A stretch of 64,000 nucleotides of DNA from Alkalilacustris brevis (GTDB lineage: Bacteria > Pseudomonadota > Alphaproteobacteria > Rhodobacterales > Rhodobacteraceae). Positions 7,910 through 16,510 of this stretch are shown here, piece after piece; the first letter of the stretch is position 1, and each line of letters opens with the position of its first letter. The notes below the pieces were generated by a model, which saw nothing but the letters and a program-made list of their open reading frames with translations, was not told the origin of the DNA and made no database searches. Made by a program: the position numbers and the translations under genes. The DNA lies in assembly GCF_003350345.1 (NCBI RefSeq), contig NZ_QNVJ01000047.1, positions 1 to 64,000 of the forward strand. Direction: 5' to 3'.

Positions 7910-9985
7910 TCAGTCCAGCCAGCCCTTGAGATTGTCTTCGATCACCGCCGACAGCGCGTCGATATGCGCAGGTTCATCATTGAGGCAGGGAATATAGGTG
8001 AAGCTTTCGCCGCCGGCATGCTCGAAGCTTTCCTTGATCTCTTCGTTGATCTCTTCCAGCGTCTCGATGCAATCGGCGGAAAAGGCCGGGGCGATCACTG
8101 CAATGCGCTTCTTGCCCGCCTTGGCCAGTTCGGCGACATGCTCGACAGTGTAGGGGCGCAGCCATTCCTCGGTGCCGAAGACCGACTGAAAAGTGGTGAT
8201 GATGCGGTCTTCGGGCCAGCCGAGGCGTTCGCGCAGCAGGCGCGTCGTCTTCTGGCACTGGCAGTGATAGGGGTCGCCTTCAAGCAGATAGCGCTTGGGC
8301 ATCCCGTGGTAGGAGGCCACCAGCAGGTCGGGCTTTTCCTCCATCGCGTCCCAGGCGCGCTGCACCGATTGCGCCAGCGCCTCGATATAAAGCGGCTGGT
8401 CGAAATAGGCCGGCACAGTGCGCGCGGCGGGCTGCCATTTTTCCTGCGCCAGCGCGCTGAAGAACTTGTCGTTCGCAGTGGCGGTGGTCGCACCCGCCGA
8501 TTGCGGATAGAGCGGGAAGAACAGGATGCGTTCGCAGCCCGCCTCAACCATCGCGCGCACCTTGGAGGGCGTCGAGGGGTTGCCGTAGCGCATGCAGAAA
8601 TCGACCATCACCTGATCGCCATAGCGCGTCTGCATCCGCTCGCGGATGGCGGCGGTCTGCTGCTTGGTGATCGTCATCAGCGGGCTTTCATTGGCCTCGT
8701 TGTTCCAGATCGAACGATAGGCCGCGCCCGAGGTGAAGGGCCGCTTGGTCAGAATGACAAGTTGCAGAAGCGGCTGCCATTTCCAGGCCGGGTAGTCGAT
8801 CACGCGCTTGTCAGAAAGGAACTCGTTCAGATAGCGCCGCATGGACCAGTAGTCGTGATTGTCCGGCGTGCCCAGGTTGGCCAGCAACACGCCGGTGCGC
8901 GCCTTCGGCACGCTCGGGTGATCGGCTGGTGCGTGGGCCAGCCGCCCTTCGCCCGGGCGCACGTGATGCGCTGGGCACGCGGCGCTGGCAGTGGCGGTTG
9001 CGTGGGTTTGGGCTGCGTCGTTTTTTCCATCCGGCATGTCGGCTTGATCCTGTTGCTCTGGAAAACTGCTGTGCGATCCGTTGCGAACGGACTTAACCGC
9101 TTTTGCCCGCAGGTCAATCGCTGCACCGGTGCCATCGACTGTCGGGATCGGCAGGGCGTCCGGAAGCGGCGTCTCCTGCGTTCCCAGTGCATCGGCGAGC
9201 CGCGCCTTGGCGGAGCCGGGGCGCAGGGGGCGGGGCTGGTTCTCGGCGGGGGCCCAGCCGGTCAGCCAGACCATTTCAAAACTGGCTTTGATCCGGCCGT
9301 CTTCGGCGGGATAGCGCGCGGCGTAATGTTCGGCGGCGGTGTCAAACAGGGCGCGCGGAGCGAATTGGCGCGGGCGCGCGGTCATGGCGTTGGTTTCGCC
9401 CATGGCTCGCAGGTCGTGCATCAGCGCGCTCAGGTCACGGTAACTGATGTTGAAGGGCACCGCATCGGCCACCGGCAGCGCAAACCCCGCCCGTTGCATC
9501 AGTGCGCCCAGATCGCGAATCTCGGCCATCGGCAGCACGCGGGGCGACAGGCCGCCGCGCTGGGCGACTTCGGCCTCGGCCAGGCAGGCACGCAACTCGG
9601 CCAGGGTCTGCCCGCCGAACAGCACCGCCAGGAAAAGCCCGTCGGGGCGCAGCGCGCGGCGGCACTGGATCAACTGGCCCACCGGATCCGAGGCCCAATG
9701 CAGGCAGAGTGCATGGACCACCAGATCATGCCCGCCCGGCGTCAGCGCAAGCGTTTCATCATCCTGAACGACCACGGCATCCGGCAGGGCGCTCCGCCAC
9801 GGTTCGGCAAACGGTGCGATAAGTGCGGGTGCCGTAAAGGTTCTGTTAACCTCGGCGAGTCTCTCCTGAAGCTCTGCGGCCGCGGCCTCGTGCAGAAACA
9901 GCGCCGGGTTGCGGGCCGCGCGGTTGCGCTGGCGCGAAAGCGCGGCGCGGTCGGTCAGCTCGGGCGCCTGGCGGGTAAGGGGCAT
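7910..9985 (-). CDS. hemH: Continuous ORF: NDUFAF5-like methyltransferase-family domain joined to ferrochelatase
   Basis: One stop-free 691-codon frame encodes two proteins normally separate in this family. Residues 1 to about 270 resemble the BioC/NDUFAF5-like class I methyltransferase fold (CLHWASDPVG, RRALRPDGLF, LTGWAP), though the glycine-rich SAM motif I is not evident. Residues about 360-691 are ferrochelatase, which inserts Fe2+ into protoporphyrin IX in the last haem step. It has NLGTPDN near its start, the catalytic-His motif SYHGMP and the acidic motif DCIETLEEI. About 60-90 linker residues join them. An internal ATG at 9037 (residue 317, AGGA ten bases upstream) would yield a 375-residue HemH alone. 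Either a real fusion or two genes with read-through. It diverges from comF. Confidence 0.8.
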   Translation of the reverse strand: MPLTRQAPELTDRAALSRQRNRAARNPALFLHEAAAAELQERLAEVNRTFTAPALIAPFAEPWRSALPDAVVVQDDETLALTPGGHDLVVHALCLHWASDPVGQLIQCRRALRPDGLFLAVLFGGQTLAELRACLAEAEVAQRGGLSPRVLPMAEIRDLGALMQRAGFALPVADAVPFNISYRDLSALMHDLRAMGETNAMTARPRQFAPRALFDTAAEHYAARYPAEDGRIKASFEMVWLTGWAPAENQPRPLRPGSAKARLADALGTQETPLPDALPIPTVDGTGAAIDLRAKAVKSVRNGSHSSFPEQQDQADMPDGKNDAAQTHATATASAACPAHHVRPGEGRLAHAPADHPSVPKARTGVLLANLGTPDNHDYWSMRRYLNEFLSDKRVIDYPAWKWQPLLQLVILTKRPFTSGAAYRSIWNNEANESPLMTITKQQTAAIRERMQTRYGDQVMVDFCMRYGNPSTPSKVRAMVEAGCERILFFPLYPQSAGATTATANDKFFSALAQEKWQPAARTVPAYFDQPLYIEALAQSVQRAWDAMEEKPDLLVASYHGMPKRYLLEGDPYHCQCQKTTRLLRERLGWPEDRIITTFQSVFGTEEWLRPYTVEHVAELAKAGKKRIAVIAPAFSADCIETLEEINEEIKESFEHAGGESFTYIPCLNDEPAHIDALSAVIEDNLKGWLD
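9035..9117 (-). promoter_or_regulatory. Possible internal start and promoter for ferrochelatase alone
   Basis: Within the linker of the joined ORF, the minus strand has an ATG (9037-9035) preceded by AGGA (9051-9048), a perfect 6-bp palindrome TCCGTT-GCG-AACGGA (9077-9091), and TTGACC (9117-9112) with TTAAGT (9096-9091) 15 bases downstream, a short spacing for a sigma-70 promoter. These would allow HemH to be made separately. The promoter call is weak; the ribosome-binding site is better supported. Confidence 0.35.
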
Positions 9986-10026
9986 GGGGGCTCCTGTCTG
10001 CGATGGGCATGACTTAGGGGGTCTGG

Positions 10027-10758
10027 ATGCGATTGCAAAGCGCCCTGCGCCTGATTTACCCGCCGCAATGTATCAGTTGCGGGGAAAGGGTGGAAAGCGA
10101 CCACGCGCTTTGCGGCGCCTGCTGGCGCGACACGCCGTTCATCGCAGGTGGCCGTGTGTGTGACGCCTGCGGTGTGCCGCTTCCGCAAGGGGATGAAGGC
10201 GCAGACGCGGCGGTGCATTGCGATGACTGCCTCGCCCTTGCGCGGCCCTGGGCCTCAGGGCGCGCCGCGATGTTGTACGAGGGCAACGCACGCCGCATGG
10301 TGCTGGCGTTCAAGCATGGCGACCGGCTCGACCTGGCGCGCGCGGCGGGCGGGTGGCTCAGACGGGCGGCGGCGCCGATCCTGCGGCCTGACATGCTGAT
10401 TGCGCCGGTGCCGCTGCACTGGACGCGTCTGCTCGCGCGGCGCTACAATCAGGCGGCTGTGCTGGGCGCAGCACTGGCGCGCGAGACCGGGCTGCCGCAT
10501 TGCCCCGACCTGCTGATCCGGCACCAGCGCACGGCCAGTCAGGAAGGGCGCGACCGGCAGGCGCGTTTTGCCAATGTCGAAGCGGCCTTTGCGCCGCACC
10601 CCAAACGTGCCGGCCGCGCCCGTGGGCGCCACATCCTTCTGGTCGATGATGTGATGACCTCGGGTGCCACGCTGGGCGCTGCTGCCGATGTTTGCCTGGG
10701 CGCCGGGGCCAGCGCGGTTTCGGTGCTTGTTCTCGCACGCGTTGCGAAGCGGCCCTAA
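10027..10758 (+). CDS. comF: ComF family phosphoribosyltransferase-like protein
   Basis: Member of the ComF/GntX family linked to DNA uptake in competent bacteria, cytoplasmic. The 243 residues begin with four Cys pairs able to bind zinc (C15/C18, C29/C32, C45/C48, C65/C68). They end with a type I phosphoribosyltransferase fold carrying the PRPP-loop motif VDDVMTSGAT (206-215). Length is typical. It starts 41 bases from the divergent methyltransferase-hemH ORF and is followed 36 bases later by grxC, an order often found in Rhodobacteraceae. No enzymatic substrate is established for the family. Confidence 0.9.
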   Translation: MRLQSALRLIYPPQCISCGERVESDHALCGACWRDTPFIAGGRVCDACGVPLPQGDEGADAAVHCDDCLALARPWASGRAAMLYEGNARRMVLAFKHGDRLDLARAAGGWLRRAAAPILRPDMLIAPVPLHWTRLLARRYNQAAVLGAALARETGLPHCPDLLIRHQRTASQEGRDRQARFANVEAAFAPHPKRAGRARGRHILLVDDVMTSGATLGAAADVCLGAGASAVSVLVLARVAKRP

Positions 10759-10794
10759 ATCCGTATAGTCGCGCCGAAAGTGAAGGACGCGCGA

Positions 10795-11052
10795 ATGCAA
10801 CCCGTTGAAATCTATACTTCGCCGCTGTGCGGCTATTGCCATGCGGCGAAACGGCTGCTCACCCAGAAAGGTGTGAGCTTTACCGAACATGATGTGCTGA
10901 CCGACCCGTCGCTGAAAGCCGAGATGATCAATCGGGCCAAGGGCGCGCGCACGGTTCCTCAGATCTTTGTTGGAGATACCCATGTGGGCGGCTGTGACGA
11001 GCTTTACGGCCTTGAGCGCGCGGGCAAGCTGGATGCGCTGCTTGCCGGATAG
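10795..11052 (+). CDS. grxC: Glutaredoxin 3
   Basis: Small cytoplasmic thiol-disulfide oxidoreductase that uses glutathione to reduce protein disulfides. The 85-residue product has the dithiol site CGYC (C12, C15), the cis-proline context TVPQIFV and the glutathione-binding GGCDE near residue 65, all typical of GrxC. The ATG at 10795 follows GAAGGACG by seven bases; a GTG at 10780 lies in frame but overlaps that Shine-Dalgarno. Probably co-transcribed with comF. Confidence 0.95.
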   Translation: MQPVEIYTSPLCGYCHAAKRLLTQKGVSFTEHDVLTDPSLKAEMINRAKGARTVPQIFVGDTHVGGCDELYGLERAGKLDALLAG

Positions 11053-11100
11053 AGGGGCCGCGTGGCTGTCCGGGAGGCCTCTGGATCGGGAGGGAGGTCG

Positions 11101-11544
11101 ATGAACAGTCGCACCGATGACCTGGCCGTCGCGTTGTTCAACGAATTGTTCATGGCCGATCAGCTGGCGCGCAACCGGCTGTCGAAAGTGCTGCCCAAGG
11201 GGATGGAACTTTCGCATTTCGGGGTGCTCAACCATCTCGCGCGGGTCAACGATGAACGCACGCCCGCGCAGCTTGCCAAGGCCTTTCACGTCACCCGTGG
11301 TGCGATGAGCAACACGCTTGGCAAGCTGGAATGGGCCGGGCACATCCATATCCGCCCCGATTGGGACGACGCGCGCCGCAAGTTCGTTTCGATCAGCCCC
11401 TCGGGCCGGCGCGCGCGCGAGGTGGCGCTGGCGGCGATCACCCCGCTGATCAACGAAGTGGTCGAGGCGCTGGGCGGCGCCCGCGTGCGCGCCACCCTGC
11501 CGGTGCTGCGCGAAATCCGCATCCGTTTCGAAGGCGAGGTCTGA
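11101..11544 (+). CDS. MarR family transcriptional regulator
   Basis: 147-residue winged-helix DNA-binding protein. The helix-turn-helix lies around residues 60-85 (TPAQLAKAFHVTRGAMSNTLGKLEWAGHI), followed by a wing with DDARRKFVSISPSGR, the classic MarR arrangement; the flanking helices would form the dimer. The start is fixed by a strong GGGAGGGAGG just upstream of the ATG. Its target is not indicated by the neighbours (grxC upstream, ubiG convergent downstream). No ligand can be inferred. Confidence 0.85.
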   Translation: MNSRTDDLAVALFNELFMADQLARNRLSKVLPKGMELSHFGVLNHLARVNDERTPAQLAKAFHVTRGAMSNTLGKLEWAGHIHIRPDWDDARRKFVSISPSGRRAREVALAAITPLINEVVEALGGARVRATLPVLREIRIRFEGEV

Positions 11545-11582
11545 GCCATGGCGCGGGGTGGCCCATTTGGCACCACTGTTCG

Positions 11583-11713
11583 GGCCGCCCCTGCGGCCTG
11601 GCGATTTGTTGATGCAGGCGCATCGCTCCAGGGTCATTCGGGCTTGCAGGGATAAACCGCTGCTGCTTCGCCGTCCGGAACACCAGCCCGCGGCCTGCCG
11701 ATGGCGAGGCTTC
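11583..11713. repeat. Intergenic repeat copy A
   Basis: The 201-base gap between the convergent marR and ubiG genes contains a roughly 130-base stretch that matches 28697-28828 at around 70-75 percent by eye. Shared blocks include GGCCGCCCCT, CGGCCTGGCGATTTG, GCAGGCGC and GCGGCCTG. Its first part folds as a GGCCGC/GCGGCC hairpin. Both copies lie between converging genes. There is no ORF or terminal-repeat structure of a known insertion sequence. Confidence 0.6.
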
Positions 11714-11745
11714 TTGCTCCCGTCGCGGCCTGATCCTCGAATCTC

Positions 11746-12495
11746 TCAGCCCTCGGTGGGCCGGATGCTGGCGGTGACATAGTTCACCGACAGATCGCGC
11801 GTCGAGAGCGACCATCTCCACGACACCGGATTGAAAACAAACCCCTTGCGGTCCACCGGCTCAAGCCCGGCATTGCGCAGCAGCTCGTAAAGCTCGTCGG
11901 GGGTGATGAACTTTTGCCATTCATGTGTGCCCTTGGGCAGCCAGCGCATGACATATTCCGCGCCGACAATCGCCATGACGAAACTTTTCGCATTGCGGTT
12001 TATGGTCGAGCAGATCATCAGCCCGCCGGGTTTCAAAAGCGCGCGGCAGGCGTCCAGATAGCCTTGCGGGTCGGGCACATGCTCGACCACTTCCATGTTG
12101 AGCACGACATCGAACTGTTCGCCCGCTTCGGCCAGCGCCTCGGCGGTGGTGACGCGATAGTCGATTTCGAGCCCTTGTTGCGCGGCGTGGATGCGCGCGA
12201 CGGGAATGTTGCGTTCGGCCGGATCGGCGCCCACGACATCGGCCCCCAGCCGCGCCATCGGCTCCGCGAGCAGCCCGCCGCCGCAGCCGATATCGAGGAT
12301 GCGCAGTCCCGCGAAGGGCGCGGGGGTGTTCAGGTCGCGGTCGAACTCTTCGGCGATCTGGGCGGTGATGTAATCCAGCCGGCAGGGATTGAGCATGTGC
12401 AGCGGCTTGAACTTGCCGTGCGGATCCCACCATTCGGCGGCCATCGCTTCGAACTTTGCAATCTCTGACGGGTCTGTCCTTTGACTGCTTGTCAT
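11746..12495 (-). CDS. ubiG: Bifunctional ubiquinone biosynthesis O-methyltransferase UbiG
   Basis: Carries out both O-methylations in ubiquinone synthesis, on the catechol intermediate and on demethylubiquinol, with S-adenosylmethionine at the cytoplasmic membrane face. The 249 residues contain the SAM motif ILDIGCGGG (about 66-74), the N-terminal [12 protein letters not shown] region and EVVEHVPDP, all hallmarks of UbiG, plus the C-terminal DLSVNY pattern. Length is normal. Its start diverges from the proline iminopeptidase gene, sharing an approximately 110-base promoter region. Ubiquinone made here would feed the bc1 complex encoded further along. Confidence 0.95.
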   Translation of the reverse strand: MTSSQRTDPSEIAKFEAMAAEWWDPHGKFKPLHMLNPCRLDYITAQIAEEFDRDLNTPAPFAGLRILDIGCGGGLLAEPMARLGADVVGADPAERNIPVARIHAAQQGLEIDYRVTTAEALAEAGEQFDVVLNMEVVEHVPDPQGYLDACRALLKPGGLMICSTINRNAKSFVMAIVGAEYVMRWLPKGTHEWQKFITPDELYELLRNAGLEPVDRKGFVFNPVSWRWSLSTRDLSVNYVTASIRPTEG

Positions 12496-12605
12496 GGCCT
12501 CTCCTTGGTATCATCCTGTGCGCCGGACCTCGCGCTGGCGCGAGGTGCCGAAATTCTTGCGTGCCTCCGGTGGTGGAGGTGCTTCGCGCCATATATAGAA
12601 CGATT

Positions 12606-13589
12606 ATGGACAGGACCGCAGGCCAAAAGAGCATAATCTCGCATCTCTATCCGCCGATCGAGCCATTCGATCAGCGGATGCTGGATGTGGGCGACGGCCA
12701 CACGATCTATGTCGAACAATGCGGAAACCCGCAGGGAATGCCCGTGGTCGTGCTGCATGGCGGCCCCGGCGGCGGGTGCAGCCCGGCGATGCGCCGCTAT
12801 TTCGATCCGCGCCATTATCGCGTGATATTGTTCGACCAGCGCGGTTGCGGCCGCTCGCGCCCGCATGCCAGCGTGGAGGCCAACACCACCTGGCATCTGG
12901 TCGCGGATATCGAACTGATCCGCGAGACGCTGGGCATCTCGCGCTGGATCGTATTCGGCGGCAGCTGGGGTGCGACGCTGGCACTGATTTATGCGCAGAC
13001 CCATCCCGAGCGCGCTGCCTTTCTGGTGTTGCGCGGCGTGTTCCTGATGACACAGGCCGAGCTTGACTGGTTCTATGGCGGCGGCGCGGGCCGGTTCTTT
13101 CCCGATCTGTGGGAGCGCTTTGTCGCGCCGATCCCCGAAAACGAGCGCGACGACATGATCGCCGCCTATCACCGGCGGCTGTTCTCGGGTGACACCGGGG
13201 AAGAGGTCCGCCACGCCCGCCTCTGGGCCGGATGGGAGAACGCGCTGGCCTCGATCGAATTTCGCGGCGGCGAAAGCCCGGGTGAGTACGCCCGTGCCTT
13301 TGCACGGTTGGAGAACCATTATTTCACGAACCGCGGGTTTCTCGACCATGACGGGCAGATCATGGCGAATATCTGCCGGCTGGCCGAGGTTCCGGGCAGG
13401 GTCGTGCAGGGCCGGTTCGACATGATCTGCCCGCCGGTTGCGGCCTATCGGCTGACCGAAAGCTGGGAGGCGGGCGAGCTTGCAATGATCCCGCTGGCGG
13501 GACATGCGCTGTCGGAGGCGGGTATCACCGCCGAGTTGCGGCGCATCACCGACGACCTGCGCGGGCGGGCGCGGATGCTGGGGCTTTAA
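12606..13589 (+). CDS. pip: Proline iminopeptidase
   Basis: Serine peptidase of the alpha/beta-hydrolase fold (family S33) that removes N-terminal proline from peptides. The 327 residues have the oxyanion-hole motif HGGPGGG (51-57), the nucleophile elbow GGSWG (118-122, Ser 120), DQRGCGRS (77-84) and a C-terminal catalytic His in GHALSE. All agree with the family, including length. The frame is open far upstream, but homology begins at MDRTAGQ, so the ATG at 12606 was chosen. It diverges from ubiG. Confidence 0.92.
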   Translation: MDRTAGQKSIISHLYPPIEPFDQRMLDVGDGHTIYVEQCGNPQGMPVVVLHGGPGGGCSPAMRRYFDPRHYRVILFDQRGCGRSRPHASVEANTTWHLVADIELIRETLGISRWIVFGGSWGATLALIYAQTHPERAAFLVLRGVFLMTQAELDWFYGGGAGRFFPDLWERFVAPIPENERDDMIAAYHRRLFSGDTGEEVRHARLWAGWENALASIEFRGGESPGEYARAFARLENHYFTNRGFLDHDGQIMANICRLAEVPGRVVQGRFDMICPPVAAYRLTESWEAGELAMIPLAGHALSEAGITAELRRITDDLRGRARMLGL

Positions 13590-13667
13590 TCGGATGTCGG
13601 CAACGCGGGCTGGCCATCTTGTGCCCGGTAGGGGAGCACGCCTATAGTCGCGCCCCAGCCGCCTGAA

Positions 13668-13765
13668 GCAATTTCGGAAAAAGTTGATAGACTTTTTCTG
13701 TTCGAAATTGCGACAAAACAGAAGGTTGAAGCGTTACGGCGATTCAACGAATAGCCGTAACGCTT
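13668..13765. other. Two consecutive hairpins upstream of the Kdo-transferase operon
   Basis: The 270-base gap 13590-13859 is more AT-rich than its surroundings and carries two inverted repeats. The first pairs GCAATTTCG-GAAAAAGT (13668-13684) with ACTTTTTC-tgtt-CGAAATTGC (13691-13711). The second is a perfect 12-bp stem, AAGCGTTACGGC (13729-13740) with GCCGTAACGCTT (13754-13765). Neither is followed by a T-tract. Possible roles are terminator of pip, leader structure of the next operon, or the trace of a lost mobile element. Confidence 0.65.
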
Positions 13766-13859
13766 TAGATGCCTGCCTTGCCACGGGAACGCCTGCGCCT
13801 TGCCCCATCAGCCGCCCCGAACGCCTGCGCCAGATTCTGCCAGACAGCCGCGACCGGGG

Positions 13860-15128
13860 GTGCCTGCTGGCGGCGCCCTTCTGGTAGGGTATCGGCTGGC
13901 GATGCGCGCGCTTGCCCCTGTCGCGCCCTGGGTGCTGCGCCGCCGCCTTGCGCGCGGCAAGGAAGACCCCGAGCGCATGGGTGAAAAACTGGGCCGGCCA
14001 TCGCTGCCCCGGCCCGAAGGGCCGCTGGTCTGGATGCATGCGGTGGGGGTGGGCGAAGTGCTCGCGCTGCCCGCGCTGGCGGAGGCCCTGCGTGCCCGGC
14101 GGCCCGAATTGGAAGTGCTGATCACCTCGACATCGCTGACCTCGGCCAGGGCGCTGGCCGCGAACATGCCCGAGGGCGCGCGCCATCAGTTCCTGCCGCT
14201 CGACTGCCCGCGGTTCGCCCGCGCTTTTCTCGATCACTGGCGCCCCGATCTTTCGGTCTGGGCCGAGCGCGATGTCTGGCCCGTGCTGATCGGAGAAACC
14301 CGCGCACGCGGCATTCCGCTGGCGCTGATAAACGGGCGGATGAATGCGGCGTCGCTGCGTGCCAAGGCGCCCGCGCGGCGCTTCTTTGCGGCGGTCTATG
14401 GGCAGTTCGACCACATCGGTGTGCAGGATGCGGGCACGGCGGCGCATTTTGCGGCGCTGGGCGTTCGGGCGCAGGTGACGGGCGCGCTCAAGACCGCGGC
14501 GCGCCCGCTGGCCGATTTTCCGCAGGCGCGCGCGATCAATGTGGCGGCGCTGGCGGGGCGGCGGCTGTGGCTGGCGGCCTCGACCCACCCCGGCGATGAA
14601 GCGGTGGTGATCGCGGCACACAAGGCACTTTTGCAGCATGATCCCGAGGCCTGTCTGATCGTGGCCCCGCGCCTTCCCGCGCGTGCGCCGGAGGTGCTGG
14701 ACGCGCTGAAGGCTGCCGGGATTGCGGCGACGCTTTTGTCCGAAGATGGCCGCCTGCCCCGGCCGCCCGGCCCGGCGCATGTGGTGGGACGCGTGGGGCA
14801 GATGGGGCTGTGGTATCGGCTGGCCGATGCGGCCTTTGTCGGCGGCTCGCTCGCGCCGGTGGGCGGGCACAACCCCAACGAGCCTGCGCTTCTGGACTGC
14901 GCGATCCTGCATGGGCCGAATGTTGCCAATTTCGCCGAGGATTACGCCGCGCTCCATGCTGCCGGGGCCGCGCGCGAGGTGCGCGATGCCGAAAGCCTGG
15001 CCGAGGCCCTGCGCGATTCGTCGCTGGCCGCGCAGATCGCCCCGGCGCGCGCGGTGGCCGGGCGCGGTGCGCAGGCCTTGCAGGCCGAGGCCGCGCGGCT
15101 GCTGGCGATGCTGGAGGCCCGGGCATGA
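13860..15128 (+). CDS. waaA: 3-deoxy-D-manno-octulosonic acid transferase (WaaA/KdtA-type), first copy
   Basis: GT-B glycosyltransferase that would add Kdo from CMP-Kdo to lipid A or its acylated precursor at the inner membrane. About 422 residues, with the N-terminal WMHAVGVGEVLAL segment (acidic catalytic region), AERDVWP, STHPGDEA and the C-terminal donor-binding AFVGGSLAPVGGHNPNEPALL. Start uncertain: GTG 13860 gives a family-like N-terminus, TTG 13800 and ATG 13902 are alternatives, and no clear Shine-Dalgarno is visible. The usual GE before MGLWYR reads GQ here. It overlaps the next gene by 4 bases, so the two related transferases are translationally coupled. Confidence 0.82.
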   Translation: MPAGGALLVGYRLAMRALAPVAPWVLRRRLARGKEDPERMGEKLGRPSLPRPEGPLVWMHAVGVGEVLALPALAEALRARRPELEVLITSTSLTSARALAANMPEGARHQFLPLDCPRFARAFLDHWRPDLSVWAERDVWPVLIGETRARGIPLALINGRMNAASLRAKAPARRFFAAVYGQFDHIGVQDAGTAAHFAALGVRAQVTGALKTAARPLADFPQARAINVAALAGRRLWLAASTHPGDEAVVIAAHKALLQHDPEACLIVAPRLPARAPEVLDALKAAGIAATLLSEDGRLPRPPGPAHVVGRVGQMGLWYRLADAAFVGGSLAPVGGHNPNEPALLDCAILHGPNVANFAEDYAALHAAGAAREVRDAESLAEALRDSSLAAQIAPARAVAGRGAQALQAEAARLLAMLEARA

Positions 15129-16510
15129 GCGCGCCGCAGGAGTCGCTGCCGCGGGCTCCCCGGCCCGGTGTCGTGCTGGCGCTGTTGGCCGGACTCTACC
15201 GTCTGGCCTGGTATCCATTGCTGCCGTTGGTGCTGGCCTATTTTTACTGGCGCGGGCGGCGCGACCGGGCCTATCGCCAGCACATGGGCGAACGCTTCGG
15301 CGCGGGGGCCGGACCGCAGGGTGCGGTCTGGGTGCATGCGGTGTCGCTGGGCGAGATGCGCTCGGCCGTGCCGCTGGTGCGGGCGCTGCTGGAGCACGGC
15401 GAAAGCGTCGTGACCACGCATCTGACACCCGCCGGGCGGCGCGCCTGTGAAACCGCCTTTGCCCCCGAGATCGCGCAGGGCCGGGTGCAGGCGCGTTATC
15501 TGCCGCTGGAATTCGGCTGGGCTTGGCGGCGGTTCTTTCGCAGCTTGCGGCCAAAGCTGGGCCTCGCACTGGAAATCGAGGTCTGGCCGGTGATGATAGC
15601 CGAGGCCGCGCGCGCGGAAGTGCCGCTCTATCTGGCCAACAGCCAGTATCCCGCGCGCAGCTTTGCCCGCGACATGCGGTTTGCCCGCCGGTTTGGCCAT
15701 CCGGTTGCCGGCGTGACCGGGGTACTTGCGAAATCCGAGGGGCAGGCAGCGCGGTTTCGCGCGATGGGGGCGCCCGGCGTGCAGGCCTGTGGCGAGTTGC
15801 GCTTCGATCAACCGATCCCGCCTGAGCAGCTTGCCGCCGCCGCCGCGCTGCGCCGCATGATCGGTGCGCGCCCGGTGGTGACGCTGGCCAGCGTGGTCGA
15901 TGGCGAGGACGAGATCTATCTCGGCGCGATCCGGGCCGCGCAGGCGGCGGCGCGGGCGCAGGGCCGGGCTGCGCCGCTGTTTGTGTATGTGCCCCGCGCG
16001 CCGGAACGGTTCGCCCATAGCGGCGACTGGCTTGAGGCACAGGGCCAGCGCGTGCTGCGCCGCAGCCGGGCGCTGGATGCGCAACTGGCGCTTTTGTCGG
16101 GGCAGGGACTGGACGAGGCAGACATCCTGCTGGGCGACAGCATGGGCGAGATGTATTTCTATCTTGGCCTTTGCGATCTTGCGCTGGTGGGCGGCGGGTT
16201 TGTACCCAAGGGCGCGCATAACGTGATCGAGCCGCTGGCGCTGCGCCGGCCCGTGCTGGTCGGCCCGCATGTCTGGACGATCGAATATCCGGGGCAGGAG
16301 GCCATTGCGGCGGGCGTGGTGTTGCGTTGCGACACGCCGCAGGCGCTGGACGAGACGCTTGCGCGCCTGCTTGGGGCGCCCGAGGCGGTCGCCGAACATG
16401 CCGCCCGGGCCGAGGCGTTCTTTGCCGCGCATTCCGGCGCGACGGCGCGTATCATGGCCGCCATCGGCCCGCATCTGGGGCCGGCCGGGCAGAAGGAGCC
16501 GTCGCGATGA
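15125..16510 (+). CDS. Kdo-transferase-like glycosyltransferase, second copy
   Basis: 461-residue paralogue of the preceding enzyme. After a short hydrophobic N-terminal segment (about 17-43) come VWVHAVSLGEMRSAVPL (conserved catalytic Glu region), EIEVWPVMI, and the donor-site block LLGDSMGEMYFY, ALVGGGFVPKGAHNVIEP. These are standard for WaaA; in fact the GDSMGEM motif is better preserved here than in the upstream copy. Coupled at both ends by ATGA overlaps to the first transferase and the CMP-sugar synthetase. Whether it adds a second Kdo or a different CMP-linked nonulosonate cannot be decided from sequence. Confidence 0.85.
   Translation: MSAPQESLPRAPRPGVVLALLAGLYRLAWYPLLPLVLAYFYWRGRRDRAYRQHMGERFGAGAGPQGAVWVHAVSLGEMRSAVPLVRALLEHGESVVTTHLTPAGRRACETAFAPEIAQGRVQARYLPLEFGWAWRRFFRSLRPKLGLALEIEVWPVMIAEAARAEVPLYLANSQYPARSFARDMRFARRFGHPVAGVTGVLAKSEGQAARFRAMGAPGVQACGELRFDQPIPPEQLAAAAALRRMIGARPVVTLASVVDGEDEIYLGAIRAAQAAARAQGRAAPLFVYVPRAPERFAHSGDWLEAQGQRVLRRSRALDAQLALLSGQGLDEADILLGDSMGEMYFYLGLCDLALVGGGFVPKGAHNVIEPLALRRPVLVGPHVWTIEYPGQEAIAAGVVLRCDTPQALDETLARLLGAPEAVAEHAARAEAFFAAHSGATARIMAAIGPHLGPAGQKEPSR

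Noticed and set aside
13734-16040. Minus-strand frame of 768 codons
   Set aside because: Antisense to the two Kdo transferases; no domain pattern and very high Arg/Pro/Ala content.
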